Source of the DNA: Halisarca cf. caerulea
Lineage: Eukaryota > Porifera > Demospongiae > Chondrillida > Halisarcidae
DNA: 45,000 nt
Assembly (NCBI GenBank): GCA_963170055.1
Contig: CAUJGJ010000397.1
Span: forward strand, 7,819,301-7,864,300
Direction of reading: 5' to 3'
Made by a program: the position numbers and the translations under genes
Notes under the pieces: generated by a model
Database searches by the model: none
What the model saw: only the letters and a program-made list of their open reading frames with translations
Told to the model about the DNA's origin: nothing
Part shown: positions 31,085 through 40,399 of the stretch, in pieces
Numbering within the stretch: position 1 is the first letter of the stretch
Layout: every line of letters starts with the position of its first letter

Positions 31085-31741
31085 AACCTCAACAGTTTTA
31101 CGCTTCAGCTGAGAGAACTTAAGGTCACGATGTTCTTGACCTCCTCTTAAGCAGAAGTTCTTGCCATTGTAAAAGAATACCGCATTCGCTAAACCTTGAG
31201 GAGTGGTGAGGTTAATGACACCAGTTGACCACAGTCGACATTCATCATCTTCAGTTAGGGCAGCAATTGGTTTGGTTTCTGTGCAGATACCCTCACTGTG
31301 TAGTTCACGATACAAGTTATCACAAATATTCTGCAGTGTGTTGAATTCTGGATCCCCGAATAGACTAATTGCCCTATTAGGATTCACTGTACACATGTGC
31401 CTCTGAATTCCCATCAGCAATAGATGAATAGTCTTTGGAGGATATTGCTTTCCATCATGTCTTCGAACTTCAATGGCAAAGCGACCTAGCCACTCCAAAA
31501 TTGCGGATTTGGTCGAATGCGACAACAAATTCTCTGGACAAGTTTCTGCTTCAAAGTCGGTTTCTGCATTTCTTGCCTTCATCCACTCTTCCAAAACTCT
31601 CAAGGCCCACGAAGTATTTGAAACCGTGTTTGGGGGTTGGAAACCTTTTGAAAAGGTAGAAAACTTCTCCTTACTAGAACTAAAGTCGAACCTCTTCTTG
31701 GACGAACCACTATCTTCTTTAGGTCGCTTCTTGTTAGACAT
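31085..31741 (-). pseudogene. Crypton-type tyrosine recombinase, N-terminal part
   Basis: ATG at 31741 (MSNKKRPKEDSGSSKKR) opens a DUF3504-like N-terminal domain: SWALRVLEEWMKARN, FAIEVRRHDGKQYPPKTIHLLLMGIQRHM, FNTLQNICDNLYRELHSEGI, and FFYNGKNFCLRGGQEHRDL, whose LRGGQEHR carries the first catalytic arginine. The domain is cut at KTVEVK by the Harbinger insertion. Similar recombinase domains occur in domesticated vertebrate genes, but repeat context here points to a mobile element. Confidence 0.85.
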
Positions 31742-31983
31742 TGCCGTAAAATGATTATTACTAAACAGCTCGAAACACTATACAGAAACGCCTTCAGCAA
31801 GAAATCGAGCAAAACATTTCGCTGCTAAGGAAACTCGGACTAAACGTCGAAAGTTTAAAACAAAAGAACGAATGAAACTCGCTTACTTCATTTTTCGTTG
31901 AAATTTTAAAACTGAGAACGAATGGAACGTTCTTCGTTAACGCCGCCATTTGTAGTGTGTTAAATTAAGCGCTCACAACAAGC
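31742..31983. other. Right non-coding flank of the Crypton-like element
   Basis: It is the upstream region of the recombinase gene and contains the second copy of the imperfect direct repeat described for 26815-26965. No gene. Confidence 0.5.
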
Positions 31984-32076
31984 TAGTTATTGTATGGCTA
32001 GCTGGGCATTGGCTCTTTATTGCACTTGCCCTTGGGCAATAAATACGCCAATGCCCAGCTAGCCATACAATAACTA
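31984..32076. repeat. Right-end hairpin of the Crypton-like element
   Basis: A perfect 30 bp inverted repeat (31984-32013 with 32047-32076; stem begins TAGTTATTGTATGGCTAGC) encloses a 33-base loop that itself contains GGGCAATAAA and TTTATTGC. Confidence 0.9.
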
Positions 32077-32082
32077 TTACAT

Positions 32083-32841
32083 GTGAGACAACAAAAGGAT
32101 TCGTCCTTTTCAGACCTGTTGAATCGTGTTCGTGTAGGAAAGCAAACGGAACAGGATATTAAGTTGCTGGAAAGTCGCATGGTGGTAGGAAACAACATTG
32201 ATCTTTCAAAGCCACCATTTGAAAAGGCTCTAAGGTTGTTTCCTCGTGTTGCAGATTGCAATGCATTTAATGAAGGAGAATTGATGAAACTCTCTTCAAA
32301 TACTCCAATCTTTGAATTTGAAGCCGATCATGTGCTTTTAGAAAACAGAAGATCGACTTATGGGGCAGTCTCGTATGAGAAAGTGACCGAAGAATTAATT
32401 CCAGAGGATGACAAGGAATGTGGAGGACTACCAAGAAGGCTAAAGATGGCACTAGGAGCTGAAGTTATGCTACGACGTAACATCAAGTGTGGAGATGGAC
32501 TAGTGAATGGAGCCCAAGGAGTCATTGTGGGATTCAAGTGGGGTGGAAAACAGAATACACAGCCCTCACGTGGAGCCTTACCTGAAATTGTATATGTAAA
32601 GTTTCACGATCCAAGAGTTGGACAGTTTACCAAAGTGTGCATCCTCAATGGACAACAAGAGGCAGTGGCCATTGAACCCTTGTCGGTGCGATTCTATGGA
32701 CGGCAAGGCACTGTTCTACAGCGGACTCAGATACCCTTAATTTTGTGTTGGGCCGCCACTTTACACAAAGTGCAAGGTCTGTCACTTGATTCTGCTGTGT
32801 TGGACCTTGGAGAGAAAGTGTTTGAGGCCGGAATGTCTTAT
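32083..32841 (+). pseudogene. Helitron helicase, C-terminal half
   Basis: It continues from 26463: RVRVGKQTEQDIKLLESR, then LKMALGAEVMLRRNIKCGDGLVNGAQG, the nucleic-acid-binding VILLIRNID/VNG-type region of PIF1-like Helitron helicases. CWAATLHKVQGLSLDSAVLDL (motif V/VI-like) follows, with FEAGMSY at the end. A LINE insertion follows. The next residues VALSRVRTLNG (SRV is motif VI) are at 36196. The domain itself is free of stops. Confidence 0.88.
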
Positions 32842-33051
32842 CAGGGTATCAGGGTATCAGGGTATCATATTTAACGTGGGGAACCGTTAGCCAGAGGCTA
32901 TTAAAGTGGCACCCACAAAATAAAATAAAATAAAACATACGTACATGCAAGACATTGGGACACAACAAAACAAAAGGGGGGAGGGGGAGGGTAATGAAGT
33001 ATAATTCATGCACATCTAAAGTTTTGTTACTGTAAGTACCATAAGATTACA
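32842..33051 (-). other. LINE 3' UTR with octamer tail
   Basis: This lies between the stop of the polyprotein and the TGATACCC-type tail. It holds a C-rich run (CCCTCCCCCTCCCCCC on minus) and TTTTATTTTATTTTATTTTG. No gene. Confidence 0.7.
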
Positions 33052-36000
33052 TCAAAGAAATAATTTGCATGCATCTGAAAAGTCTCTCATGTCTTTAAGT
33101 ATACGAATATGGTCTGGAAGTGATCTCCACACAGAAGTGCCCAGGTAGCTGAAGGCTTTCTGACCAAAAGAGGTCTTGACAGGTGGCAGATTGAGTTGGG
33201 AAAATGAAGAAGCACGAGTGCGATAATGGGAAGTTGTGGGAGAGAGAAGTTGAGCAAGATAGGGAGGAGAGGGAGATAGTGGAGACAGGCACTTAAATAC
33301 CATCTGTGCGGTATGAAGTTTCCTTTGTGATGCCAAAGTAGTGAGACCAAGTTCTCTCCGAGCTGCACAAGCTGAATACTCTTTCTGCTTTCGGAGAACA
33401 GTTCTACAGGAGAAATTTAGGAGGGTTTCCAGGCATTTAGCTTGTTGATTTGTGCACCCACTCCAAACAATGTCGCAATAATCAAATGAGGGGAGAATGT
33501 AAGAGTTAAGGAAAAGAAGTAGGAGGGGTTGAGGAAGAAACCAGGATAGACGGCGAAGTAGGTTGAGGCTGCGGGAAACCTTTTTACATACCATGTCAAT
33601 GTGATCTGACCATGTAAGGCTATCATTAACTTGGACTCCTAAGAACTTAAAACACCGGACCTGTTCAATACTTTTGCCATCAACAGTCAACTGAAGAGAA
33701 TTGGAAATTTTCTTTCTTCTAGAGTGTATTAGCATGCTCTTGGTTTTAGAGGAGTTCAACTTTAGGCCATTTTTCTCTAACCATAGATTAGCTAGTTCTA
33801 GACAAAGTTGAAGTGAAGATTGAAGCGTCGAAATTTCACTGCTTATGATGAAGATTGTGGTGTCATCAGCAAAGAGAACAGTTGAATCAGATGGAAGTAC
33901 AGAGGGAAGGTCGTTATTGAAGATAGAGAAGAGTGTTGGGCCAAGAATAGAGCCTTGAGGAACTCCAGAAGTTGGGAAACCAGGAGATGAGTAGGAATCA
34001 GCTATATGAGTGACATGACAGCGATTGGTGAGGTAAGATTTGAACCAGGACAGAGTAGATGGAGAGAGTTCAAGCGTAGCGAGCTTAGACAGAAGTAATT
34101 GATGGTTAACGGTGTCAAATGCTTTTGATATATCCAGGAACACTACACCTACGTATTTGTTGGAGTCGACAGCTTCATACCACTTATCAAGAGAGTATAG
34201 AAGAAGAGTTAGAGTGGAGTGGGAAGGACGGAAGCCAGACTGAAGGAGAAAGAGAAGGTTGTTAGTGTTCAAATGAAGGGACATTTGATGGTGGATAAAC
34301 TTCTCAAGGAGTTTACTGGGAACTGGAAGGAGTGAGATAGGGCGGTAGTTAGAAGGTGTGGCTCGATCACCTCCTTTGTGGAGAGGCTTGATGGCAGCAC
34401 TCTTCCAGAGAGTGGGAAAAGTAGATGAGGTAATGGAAGAGTTAATGATGGAGGAAAGTGGGTAGCATATGACTGAACAACCAGCTATGAGTGCAGATGG
34501 GGGTATAGAATCGAGACCTGTAGCACATCTAGGCTTAAGATGAGAAAGAGCTTGTTTACACCATTCAGGAGTAGTTTGGGTCAAAGAGAGGGTAGGTACA
34601 GAAGGCGGACTTAAAGAGGGGGAGGCAGAAGTTGGAGGAGAAAGTGTAACAGAAGAATTTGAACTAAAGGAAGCAAAGTGGGTGTTGAGATTGTTGGCAA
34701 TGGATGAAAGATTAGAACCAAAAGAAGACCAATTTTCTGATTTTACTGAAATAGAAGTGGCCTGGTTGAGTGTCCGCCAGAGGGTAGATGGATGTGACTT
34801 TTTGAGTAATAGTTTGAGGAAATAGTCGAATTTTGCCTTACGCTGGAGCCAAACCACTCGATTACGTTGGGCTTTGTAGATGTCCCAGGCAGTGTCAGAG
34901 GGATTTCGACGGAAAAACCGAAAAAGTCTGTTCCTTCTATCCATTTCCTTACGTAACACCTTAGTGATCCAAGGGGAAGGGTTTTTCTTGACCCTAACTG
35001 TTCTAATCGGGGCATGCATGTCAAGGATGTCAACAAAAAGGTGATTGAATACGTCTAATTTGTCATCAGGATCTTCAAAAACATCCATCACACACCAGGG
35101 AGCAACGTCTAAATCTTCCCCAAAGCTGTCCTTAGAGAAATGCTTGAAAGAGCGGTGAGTAATGAGGGTGGGTTTTGGACGGGTGATTGGTGTGTTAACA
35201 CGTAAAAGGATGGGAAGATGATCAGAGAATGCTGCATCAAGGACAGAAGACTTGGAAATAGGGATATCAGGAGTGACAAGAAAGAGATCAAGGATGGAAG
35301 CCGAGCCACGACAGTGATGAGTAGGAACAGTGATGGGTTGAGTGAGGGAGTGGGAGGTGATAAAGCTATGGAATGACTTAGAGTAACTAGTGTTTCGGTC
35401 GAGCATGTTGATGTTGAAGTCACCACAGGCTATCATGTGCTTTCTTTTTAACATCATACCTTCAATGTTATCAGTGACATCATGAACAGATTGTGATGGA
35501 CAACTAGGAGGGCGATAGAAACAACCGACAGCAAGAGATGGATGGAAGCCATGACAAGTAACAGAAACCCATAAAAACTCAACACCAGAGGAAGTAGTGC
35601 CACAATTTAGCACTGAACAAGGCAAGTTATCAACACAGAATACGGCAACGCCACCACCACAACGAACACGATCAGACCTGAACAGACTGTAGCCGGGAAG
35701 ATGTAACTCCGCATCGGAAATAGAGGCATCCAACCAGGTTTCAGACAGGGCTAGAATATGTGGACGCTGGGTGGCAACGAGAGCGGCAACATCATCATAG
35801 TGTCTGAAAAGGCTGCGGGCGTTCACGTGGATTATTTTGAAAGAATCCGTGTCTGGTATCTTTTCGGAACAAGCAGGCGGACCAGGGTTCCTTTCAACAT
35901 CGCCGCACTGTAGCAGCATGATTTTACGACCACGAACAAAGCTTCTGAGGATGGAGAACTGCCAACGATGTCTTCTTTCCAACTCACGGAGGTGCGAAGC

Positions 36001-36171
36001 TATGCTCAATCGAGCGTAGTGCGGTAGTAGGGATGGCGAGAAGAGGAAATCCCAATCGATCGAAGTCAAACAACAAAATTCCAAAGATTCATGTTCACTA
36101 ATTAGTACAAACATTGAACAGAGGGTCAAACCAAACAACAATTTAACAACTGAAACATTGCGTGCCGCCAT
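33052..36171 (-). CDS. LINE polyprotein: 2A leader, APE endonuclease, reverse transcriptase (1039 residues, intact)
   Basis: Residues 1-90 form a leader with a hydrophobic stretch (VVKLLFGLTLCSMFVLIS) and Arg-rich segments, ending in LLQCGDVERNPGP (NPGP at 95-98), a 2A peptide. The APE endonuclease follows: IIHVNARS near 115, SETW near 140, GDFN near 248 and SDH near 314. The linker is Ser/Pro-rich. Reverse transcriptase lies at about 590-830 with NYRPISLL, SKAFDTV, GVPQGSILGP and FADDT. A C-terminal YCDIVWSGC-type thumb or tail follows. No stop or frameshift was seen. 2A leaders are known in such LINEs of sponges and sea urchins. Skipping would release the leader, possibly to the secretory route; that is inferred. 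Confidence 0.95.
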   Translation of the reverse strand: MAARNVSVVKLLFGLTLCSMFVLISEHESLEFCCLTSIDWDFLFSPSLLPHYARLSIASHLRELERRHRWQFSILRSFVRGRKIMLLQCGDVERNPGPPACSEKIPDTDSFKIIHVNARSLFRHYDDVAALVATQRPHILALSETWLDASISDAELHLPGYSLFRSDRVRCGGGVAVFCVDNLPCSVLNCGTTSSGVEFLWVSVTCHGFHPSLAVGCFYRPPSCPSQSVHDVTDNIEGMMLKRKHMIACGDFNINMLDRNTSYSKSFHSFITSHSLTQPITVPTHHCRGSASILDLFLVTPDIPISKSSVLDAAFSDHLPILLRVNTPITRPKPTLITHRSFKHFSKDSFGEDLDVAPWCVMDVFEDPDDKLDVFNHLFVDILDMHAPIRTVRVKKNPSPWITKVLRKEMDRRNRLFRFFRRNPSDTAWDIYKAQRNRVVWLQRKAKFDYFLKLLLKKSHPSTLWRTLNQATSISVKSENWSSFGSNLSSIANNLNTHFASFSSNSSVTLSPPTSASPSLSPPSVPTLSLTQTTPEWCKQALSHLKPRCATGLDSIPPSALIAGCSVICYPLSSIINSSITSSTFPTLWKSAAIKPLHKGGDRATPSNYRPISLLPVPSKLLEKFIHHQMSLHLNTNNLLFLLQSGFRPSHSTLTLLLYSLDKWYEAVDSNKYVGVVFLDISKAFDTVNHQLLLSKLATLELSPSTLSWFKSYLTNRCHVTHIADSYSSPGFPTSGVPQGSILGPTLFSIFNNDLPSVLPSDSTVLFADDTTIFIISSEISTLQSSLQLCLELANLWLEKNGLKLNSSKTKSMLIHSRRKKISNSLQLTVDGKSIEQVRCFKFLGVQVNDSLTWSDHIDMVCKKVSRSLNLLRRLSWFLPQPLLLLFLNSYILPSFDYCDIVWSGCTNQQAKCLETLLNFSCRTVLRKQKEYSACAARRELGLTTLASQRKLHTAQMVFKCLSPLSPSPPYLAQLLSPTTSHYRTRASSFSQLNLPPVKTSFGQKAFSYLGTSVWRSLPDHIRILKDMRDFSDACKLFL

Positions 36172-36195
36172 CTTTTTTTCATCTCAATGTCTTAT

Positions 36196-36567
36196 GTGGC
36201 ATTAAGTCGAGTGAGGACATTAAATGGCATAGCACTGGTGAAATTTGAACCCAAGAAGCTTTATGCCAACAAAAGGGTGGACAAGGAGATGGAGCGTTTG
36301 AAAAGTACACAGCATGCCGTTGCTTGTAGTCAGCCAAGTCAAGACAATTATTCAGAGGTGCTGCCGGTGGATTTATCACAGTCTCAGGAGGATGAACCAC
36401 CCACTTCTCTTCAAGATATAAGCATGATGGAAACAGATTTGGATGACTTTTTGTTGAGGGACGTCTTGGAGGAAATGAAGAGAGACGTACCAGTAGTACA
36501 ATTATCAAGTCAAGAAATCCACACAACATGTACTAAGGAGGTGAGAGAATTTATGCAGAACATTTAG
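36196..36567 (+). pseudogene. Helitron helicase C-terminal end
   Basis: It opens with VALSRVRTLNGIALVKFEPKKLYANKRV, the last helicase motif and tail. A Gln/Ser-rich linker ends at a TAG (36565-36567). The same frame continues after the stop as DILKSKKKESMEELKELMEDN, a charged helix, so the TAG is probably a nonsense change. Confidence 0.85.
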
Positions 36568-37456
36568 GACATTCTCAAAAGTAAAAAGAAAGAGTCAATG
36601 GAAGAATTAAAAGAATTGATGGAAGATAACAAGATTGCTATGAAAACTTTAATAAATGAGGTTAACAAACAGGAAAATGACATTTTCAATGTGGAAACTC
36701 ATGTGGTGGACATGTCTGTACAAGAGGAACTTACAATATGTTCCAGTGAGGACCACGGGTGATGGGAACTGTATGTACAATACCATCTCCATTGCACTGC
36801 ATGGTACAGAAGAATATACAGCACATCTGAGAGCAATCACTGTGTACAGCTTATTAGAAAATAAGGAGCATATGTTTGAGGTGATGAAGCCTAGTACACA
36901 ACTATTATTACGTAATGTGGATCGAAATGAAGAAAATATTACAGCAATTACAGAAAGGGAATGGAGCAAACTTTTGCAAGAAGCAGCTCAAGACCAATGC
37001 TGGGGAAATCATTTCCACTTGCATGCCTTGTGTCTTATGTTAAAGAGGCCAATATACATGTATGGCTATATGCGACACAGAAGTGTAGGAGAACTTGGCA
37101 GAGTGGGTGTAAACAGTTCATCTGTGGAGATTGAACGATTGTTTCAACAGAAAGACAGGAGAATGAACAATCACATCAAGTACTTGCCTTCAGTTGAAGA
37201 CTACCCCGCCATCAGAGGCTTTTTGACTCTTCTCATTTCACAGCATTATTGCCAACAATGTCCACATTTCACTTTTTTTTCAAACCCCTCGTATCATTTA
37301 GGTCTCACTGGGGGTGTGAAATGTAATAATTATTGTATTGAGGACTGTGTTTATGCACATGTAATTATATTTTGTAATTATTTACAACTTTTACTTTCGC
37401 CTCATGTTTCCAAAGGATATCAAAATTTGATTCGTTCCTCATATGACGCTTCATAA
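36568..37456 (+). pseudogene. Helitron OTU-like cysteine protease domain
   Basis: After a charged helical linker and a frame change near 36740, the protein reads VPVRTTGDGNCMYNTISIAL, the D-G-D-x-C box of OTU proteases with the nucleophilic cysteine. EYTAHLRAITVYSLL and WGNHFHLHALCLMLKRPIYMYG (a conserved OTU stretch in Helitrons) follow. The C-terminal His motif is not certain (NPSYHLGL is a candidate). OTU domains remove ubiquitin in known proteins and are common at Helitron C-termini. Stop at 37456. Confidence 0.8.
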
Positions 37457-38451
37457 CTGAAATCATATAGGGGCCAGAACGTGCATGCTCCCTATATTAT
37501 TTCATTTATGAAGGCAATCAATAAAATCTTCTTTTTGTAGTTAGAAATGTCAAAATTGCTGTTGAAGTATATATGCGTGATAGCTAACATGCCCAAATAA
37601 AAACTTAGATAGTAAATACTAATATTCAAATCAACCATAGGCCAAACTAGAATAATTCTTAGATTCTTAGATACATACATAGGTTCTCCCCATGATGACA
37701 AAATTGTCATCATATATCACCCGGTGTGAAAGGTTATGCATAAGATATATGCTACTTTGAATGTAGGAGCACGTATCGCTGCTACACACGACACCATCCA
37801 TTCAAAAATTATAAAATAATCTGTGATGGTAATGACCGCTTCCTCGTCAGCGAAGCACTATTGACAACAACATTAATTATTGTTGAACTAAATCAAAAGC
37901 ATAAGATTAGCATTTAAATGCGTTTTGTCTAAAAAGAAATTCAAACTATTAAATATTAGGAAACCACTAATCTTATGCTACTATTAAAATAACAGCATGT
38001 TGCTGTTATGCACGAAGCCATCCATGAATGAATACCTGTTGATGGCATTCTTTAGCTTTCATGTTTTGTGAAGCACCTCTTGGTCAACAATGTAATATTG
38101 TTGAACGTGATAGTCTAACTTGAATGAATTAGATAGAAACCAAAACTGAACTTTTATGCAATTAGACTACATTTCCATGCAGACTCCAAGTCTGTACAGC
38201 TTTTGCAACGCCCCTGCTCAGAGTCCAGTTATTTGGGGCATCTTGCAAATGCATTTAGAGTAGTTATTGCCCATATAGATAAGGTGGTTGAAATTTAGAG
38301 TTCATGTTTGAGCAAACACTTGTAATGAGCCATTTGCATTTAATAAGCAATCCTATAGCCTATATAAGGGAAGAATACATGTCATTGGGGAGTATATGTT
38401 AGTTATGTCTATACATCCATAGAACAAAGGCAAATGGCTAATCATTTCACA
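37457..38451. other. No gene; hairpins and a diverged duplication
   Basis: Contents: a hairpin ATATAGGG…CCCTATAT (37465-37497), a second hairpin ATGATGACAA/TTGTCATCAT (37692-37713), and two diverged versions of one ~200 bp stretch (about 37770-37900 and 37990-38115) sharing CCATCCAT, GAAGCAC and CAACAATRTAATATTGTTGAA-like blocks. The right end of the Helitron should be somewhere here. Confidence 0.45.
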
Positions 38452-38829
38452 TTAATGTCTTCAGCTACCGTAAATATGGAGGCTAGTATCAACTGAGATA
38501 GGGAATGGTTTCTAGGGACATTGTACTATCTCACCTTATATAAGACACATTAACTATGGATGTAAGGAGTGATGCGTGAGTACGAACTGATCAATCCTGA
38601 TGACAGATCAGAGCGTGTTTATCCTTGGAGGTTCGGGTCCAAAGGAACCCGCCCCCAAGCGCACGTGACGAGCATGTGGACTTTGACCTATGTAGACGTT
38701 GACCTAAGGCCGTTGCCCTTTGCACGAGCTAATGGCTTGGGTAGGTAATTTCCCTAGTGTTACTATAGCCTGATGTAGGGATATACATTGTCCTGGTCCT
38801 ATTTGTAAGGTCACACCTGGGGGCAGGCC
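38452..38829 (-). repeat. Direct repeat B2 of the DIRS-type element
   Basis: It is nearly identical to 39083-39459 (a few substitutions, for example GTGGACTTTGACC against GTGGATATGACC). It starts TTAATGTCTTCAGC and ends GGGCAGGCC. Confidence 0.9.
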
Positions 38830-39082
38830 CAATGGAGCCCGGCCCACTCACAGAGTGGGTAAAATAAAAAATAAAAATAAAAAAAATCTACGCTGTGGAA
38901 CACTTCTCGTCCTTGCCAGAGCGGATTCACACGTGGCGGGTAACTGCGCATGCTCAGTTGTGACGTCACACAATGGATTTGGTGGGCCCCAGTTTTTGCT
39001 AAGGTTACAAACTATGCTGTATTGTCATGCACGAGCTATCGCTTACGACATTAACCTCATTCAAGCTGAACTTAAATTACAT
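38830..39082 (-). repeat. A2 segment between the two B repeats
   Basis: It is 253 bp long with an A-rich run and a TGACGTCA site (about 38961). In Ngaro/PAT elements this segment should match the 5' end of the element, which is not in the window. Confidence 0.5.
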
Positions 39083-39459
39083 TTAATGTCTTCAGCTACC
39101 GTAAATATGGGGGCTAGTATCAACTGAGATAGGGAATGGTTTCTAGGGACATTGTACTATCTCACCTTATATAAGACACATTAACTATGGATGTAAGGAG
39201 TGATGCGTGAGTACGAACTGATCAATCCTGATGACAGATCAGAGCGTGTTTATCCTTGGAGGTTCGGGTCCAAAGGAACCCGCCCCCAAGCGCACGTGAC
39301 GAGCATGTGGATATGACCTATGTAGACGTTGACCTAAGGCCGTTGCCCTTTGCACGAGCTAATGGCTTGGGTAGGTAATTTCCCTAGTGTTACTATGGCC
39401 TGATGTAGGGATATACATTGTCCTGGTCCTATTTGTAAGGTCACACCTGGGGGCAGGCC
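39083..39459 (-). repeat. Direct repeat B1 of the DIRS-type element
   Basis: Partner of 38452-38829. It abuts the truncated end of the recombinase gene. Confidence 0.9.
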
Positions 39460-40399
39460 AAGCCCTGGAACAGGGCCCCCAGGTGAGGATTTTTATGGTG
39501 GCTTCAGGTATGCCAACCTGGCTTGCAGTGGTGGCTGCCCCGATCCGAAAACTGTGCCCATTAAATAGATTACCAGGGAGTCCAGTCTGGTTGAGGACCT
39601 GCTGCAACTGAGCTACGAATGGAGCTCAAGTGAATGGGTGGCCTGTCTACACTACAAAAAGTGGTCCTGGGGCTCCCCCGCGAGCATTGAGGTAATCAAA
39701 TAATGCTGCCACAGGACATAATTCCCCTCTTGTAGAACCCAGGGAGATTGTGGTACCTCTGCGCAGTTGATCAGTTTTTGAGGCTTTAATTCGTAACTCC
39801 ACATGAGGCAGATCTGTTGATGTAACATAGGTGAGGTCATTCACAGCCAGATGTACCTCAGGGTCGAATGCGATGCCATCAGGGACAAGAAACTCGCTGC
39901 ATCTGAGAAAACCAAAAAATCCGACACAGCATGCTGCCCACAACATTAGATTTGCAAAGGCTCGGGGTTCTTGTGCAAGTACGGATTTAATGCGGTTCAT
40001 TATGGACTGGGTGATCGGGAGTCGAGTACGGGTTGAGTGAGCAGATGATCGTGCAATACCTCGCAATAAAAGTTTCACATATGGGGTATGGAAGGAAGGT
40101 GACAAGTGGGAGGGGTCAGCAAGGATGCGAGCATGGCGAAGTCCTGCCAAATAGGATTCTATGGTAGACGGGGAGAGGCCCTGAGTACCTAAGAAGGCCA
40201 CAAACAAGATGACCTTTTCGGCTGTTATGGGAGAGGGGAGAGGTAGAACTCTGTTGCAAAGCGTGTGTATCGCTTCCAGGCAGAAGCATAGACCTTTCGG
40301 GAGGATGGTGCCAAGCCAGCCTCCACAAAATGTTGGAGCTCTCTCTCCAAGCTTGCGAGGTCCAGCTGGGATCCACCTGTGTGAGGCGATTGAGGGCAA
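39460..40399 (-). pseudogene. DIRS-type tyrosine recombinase
   Basis: From about 40350 one frame reads an N-terminal SAM-like part (EAGLAPSSRKVYASAWKR). After a one-base shift near 40235 it continues as PSPITAEKVILFVAFLGTQGLSPSTIESYLAGLRHARI, then CCVGFFGFLRCSEFL (first catalytic Arg). A TAG near 39645 and a TGA about 30 bases further interrupt it. It resumes with LFNGHSFRIGAATTASQVGI (the H-x-x-R box). The C-terminal segment that should carry the nucleophilic tyrosine is missing at the B1 border. It overlaps the end of the RT frame, as usual in this group. Confidence 0.82.

Larger units (their letters stand above)
26464..32081 (-). mobile_element. Crypton-like tyrosine-recombinase element with hairpin ends
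   Basis: It splits the Helitron helicase, and a TGT is present at both junctions (26461-26463 and 32082-32084). Rejoining gives ELTEIV-RQQKD in frame. It holds one minus-strand tyrosine recombinase gene, now split by a Harbinger. The two ends carry related sequence (left TTGTATGGTTGGGCATT; right, reversed, TTGTATGGCTAGCTGGGCAT), one long hairpin each, and a 150-190 bp imperfect direct repeat (about 26815-26965 and 31800-31985, both ending in AAGCGCTCACAAC). Confidence 0.65.
32842..36185 (-). mobile_element. LINE (CR1/L2 group) with 2A peptide, apparently full length
   Basis: AATGTCTTAT flanks it on both sides (32832-32841 and 36186-36195). Removing the element with one copy restores AGMSY-VALSRV in the Helitron helicase. 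The 3' end is an octamer tail, TGATACCC repeated about 3.5 times on the minus strand (32842-32867). The 5' end is GAGATGAAAAAAAGATGGCGG, giving a leader of only 14 bases. Octamer tails and an APE-RT single ORF point to the CR1/L2 assemblage. Confidence 0.92.
19509..37500 (+). mobile_element. Helitron, decayed, carrying several nested insertions
   Basis: Spread over 18 kb are a 2A leader, coiled-coil repeats, a Cys-rich/DUF6570-like segment, the HUH Rep domain, a PIF1-like helicase and an OTU-like domain, all on the plus strand. About 7 kb is Helitron; the rest is insertions. The left end is uncertain and may lie beyond the MITE at 19016. The right end is also uncertain: a hairpin ATATAGGG…CCCTATAT (37465-37497) is a candidate, without an obvious CTRR end. 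Lesions are TAA at 22070, TGA at 23085 and 23490, TAG at 36565, frameshifts near 22435, 22687, 24258, 25245 and 36740, and a Walker A substitution. Confidence 0.85.

Noticed and set aside
27108..31741. Recombinase as a domesticated host gene of the ZMYM2/QRICH1 type
   Set aside because: It lies between hairpin ends inside a Helitron helicase with a restorable junction, so it is mobile.
36656..37456. OTU protease as a host deubiquitinase gene
   Set aside because: It follows the Helitron helicase on the same strand at the position typical for Helitron OTU domains and is frame-damaged.
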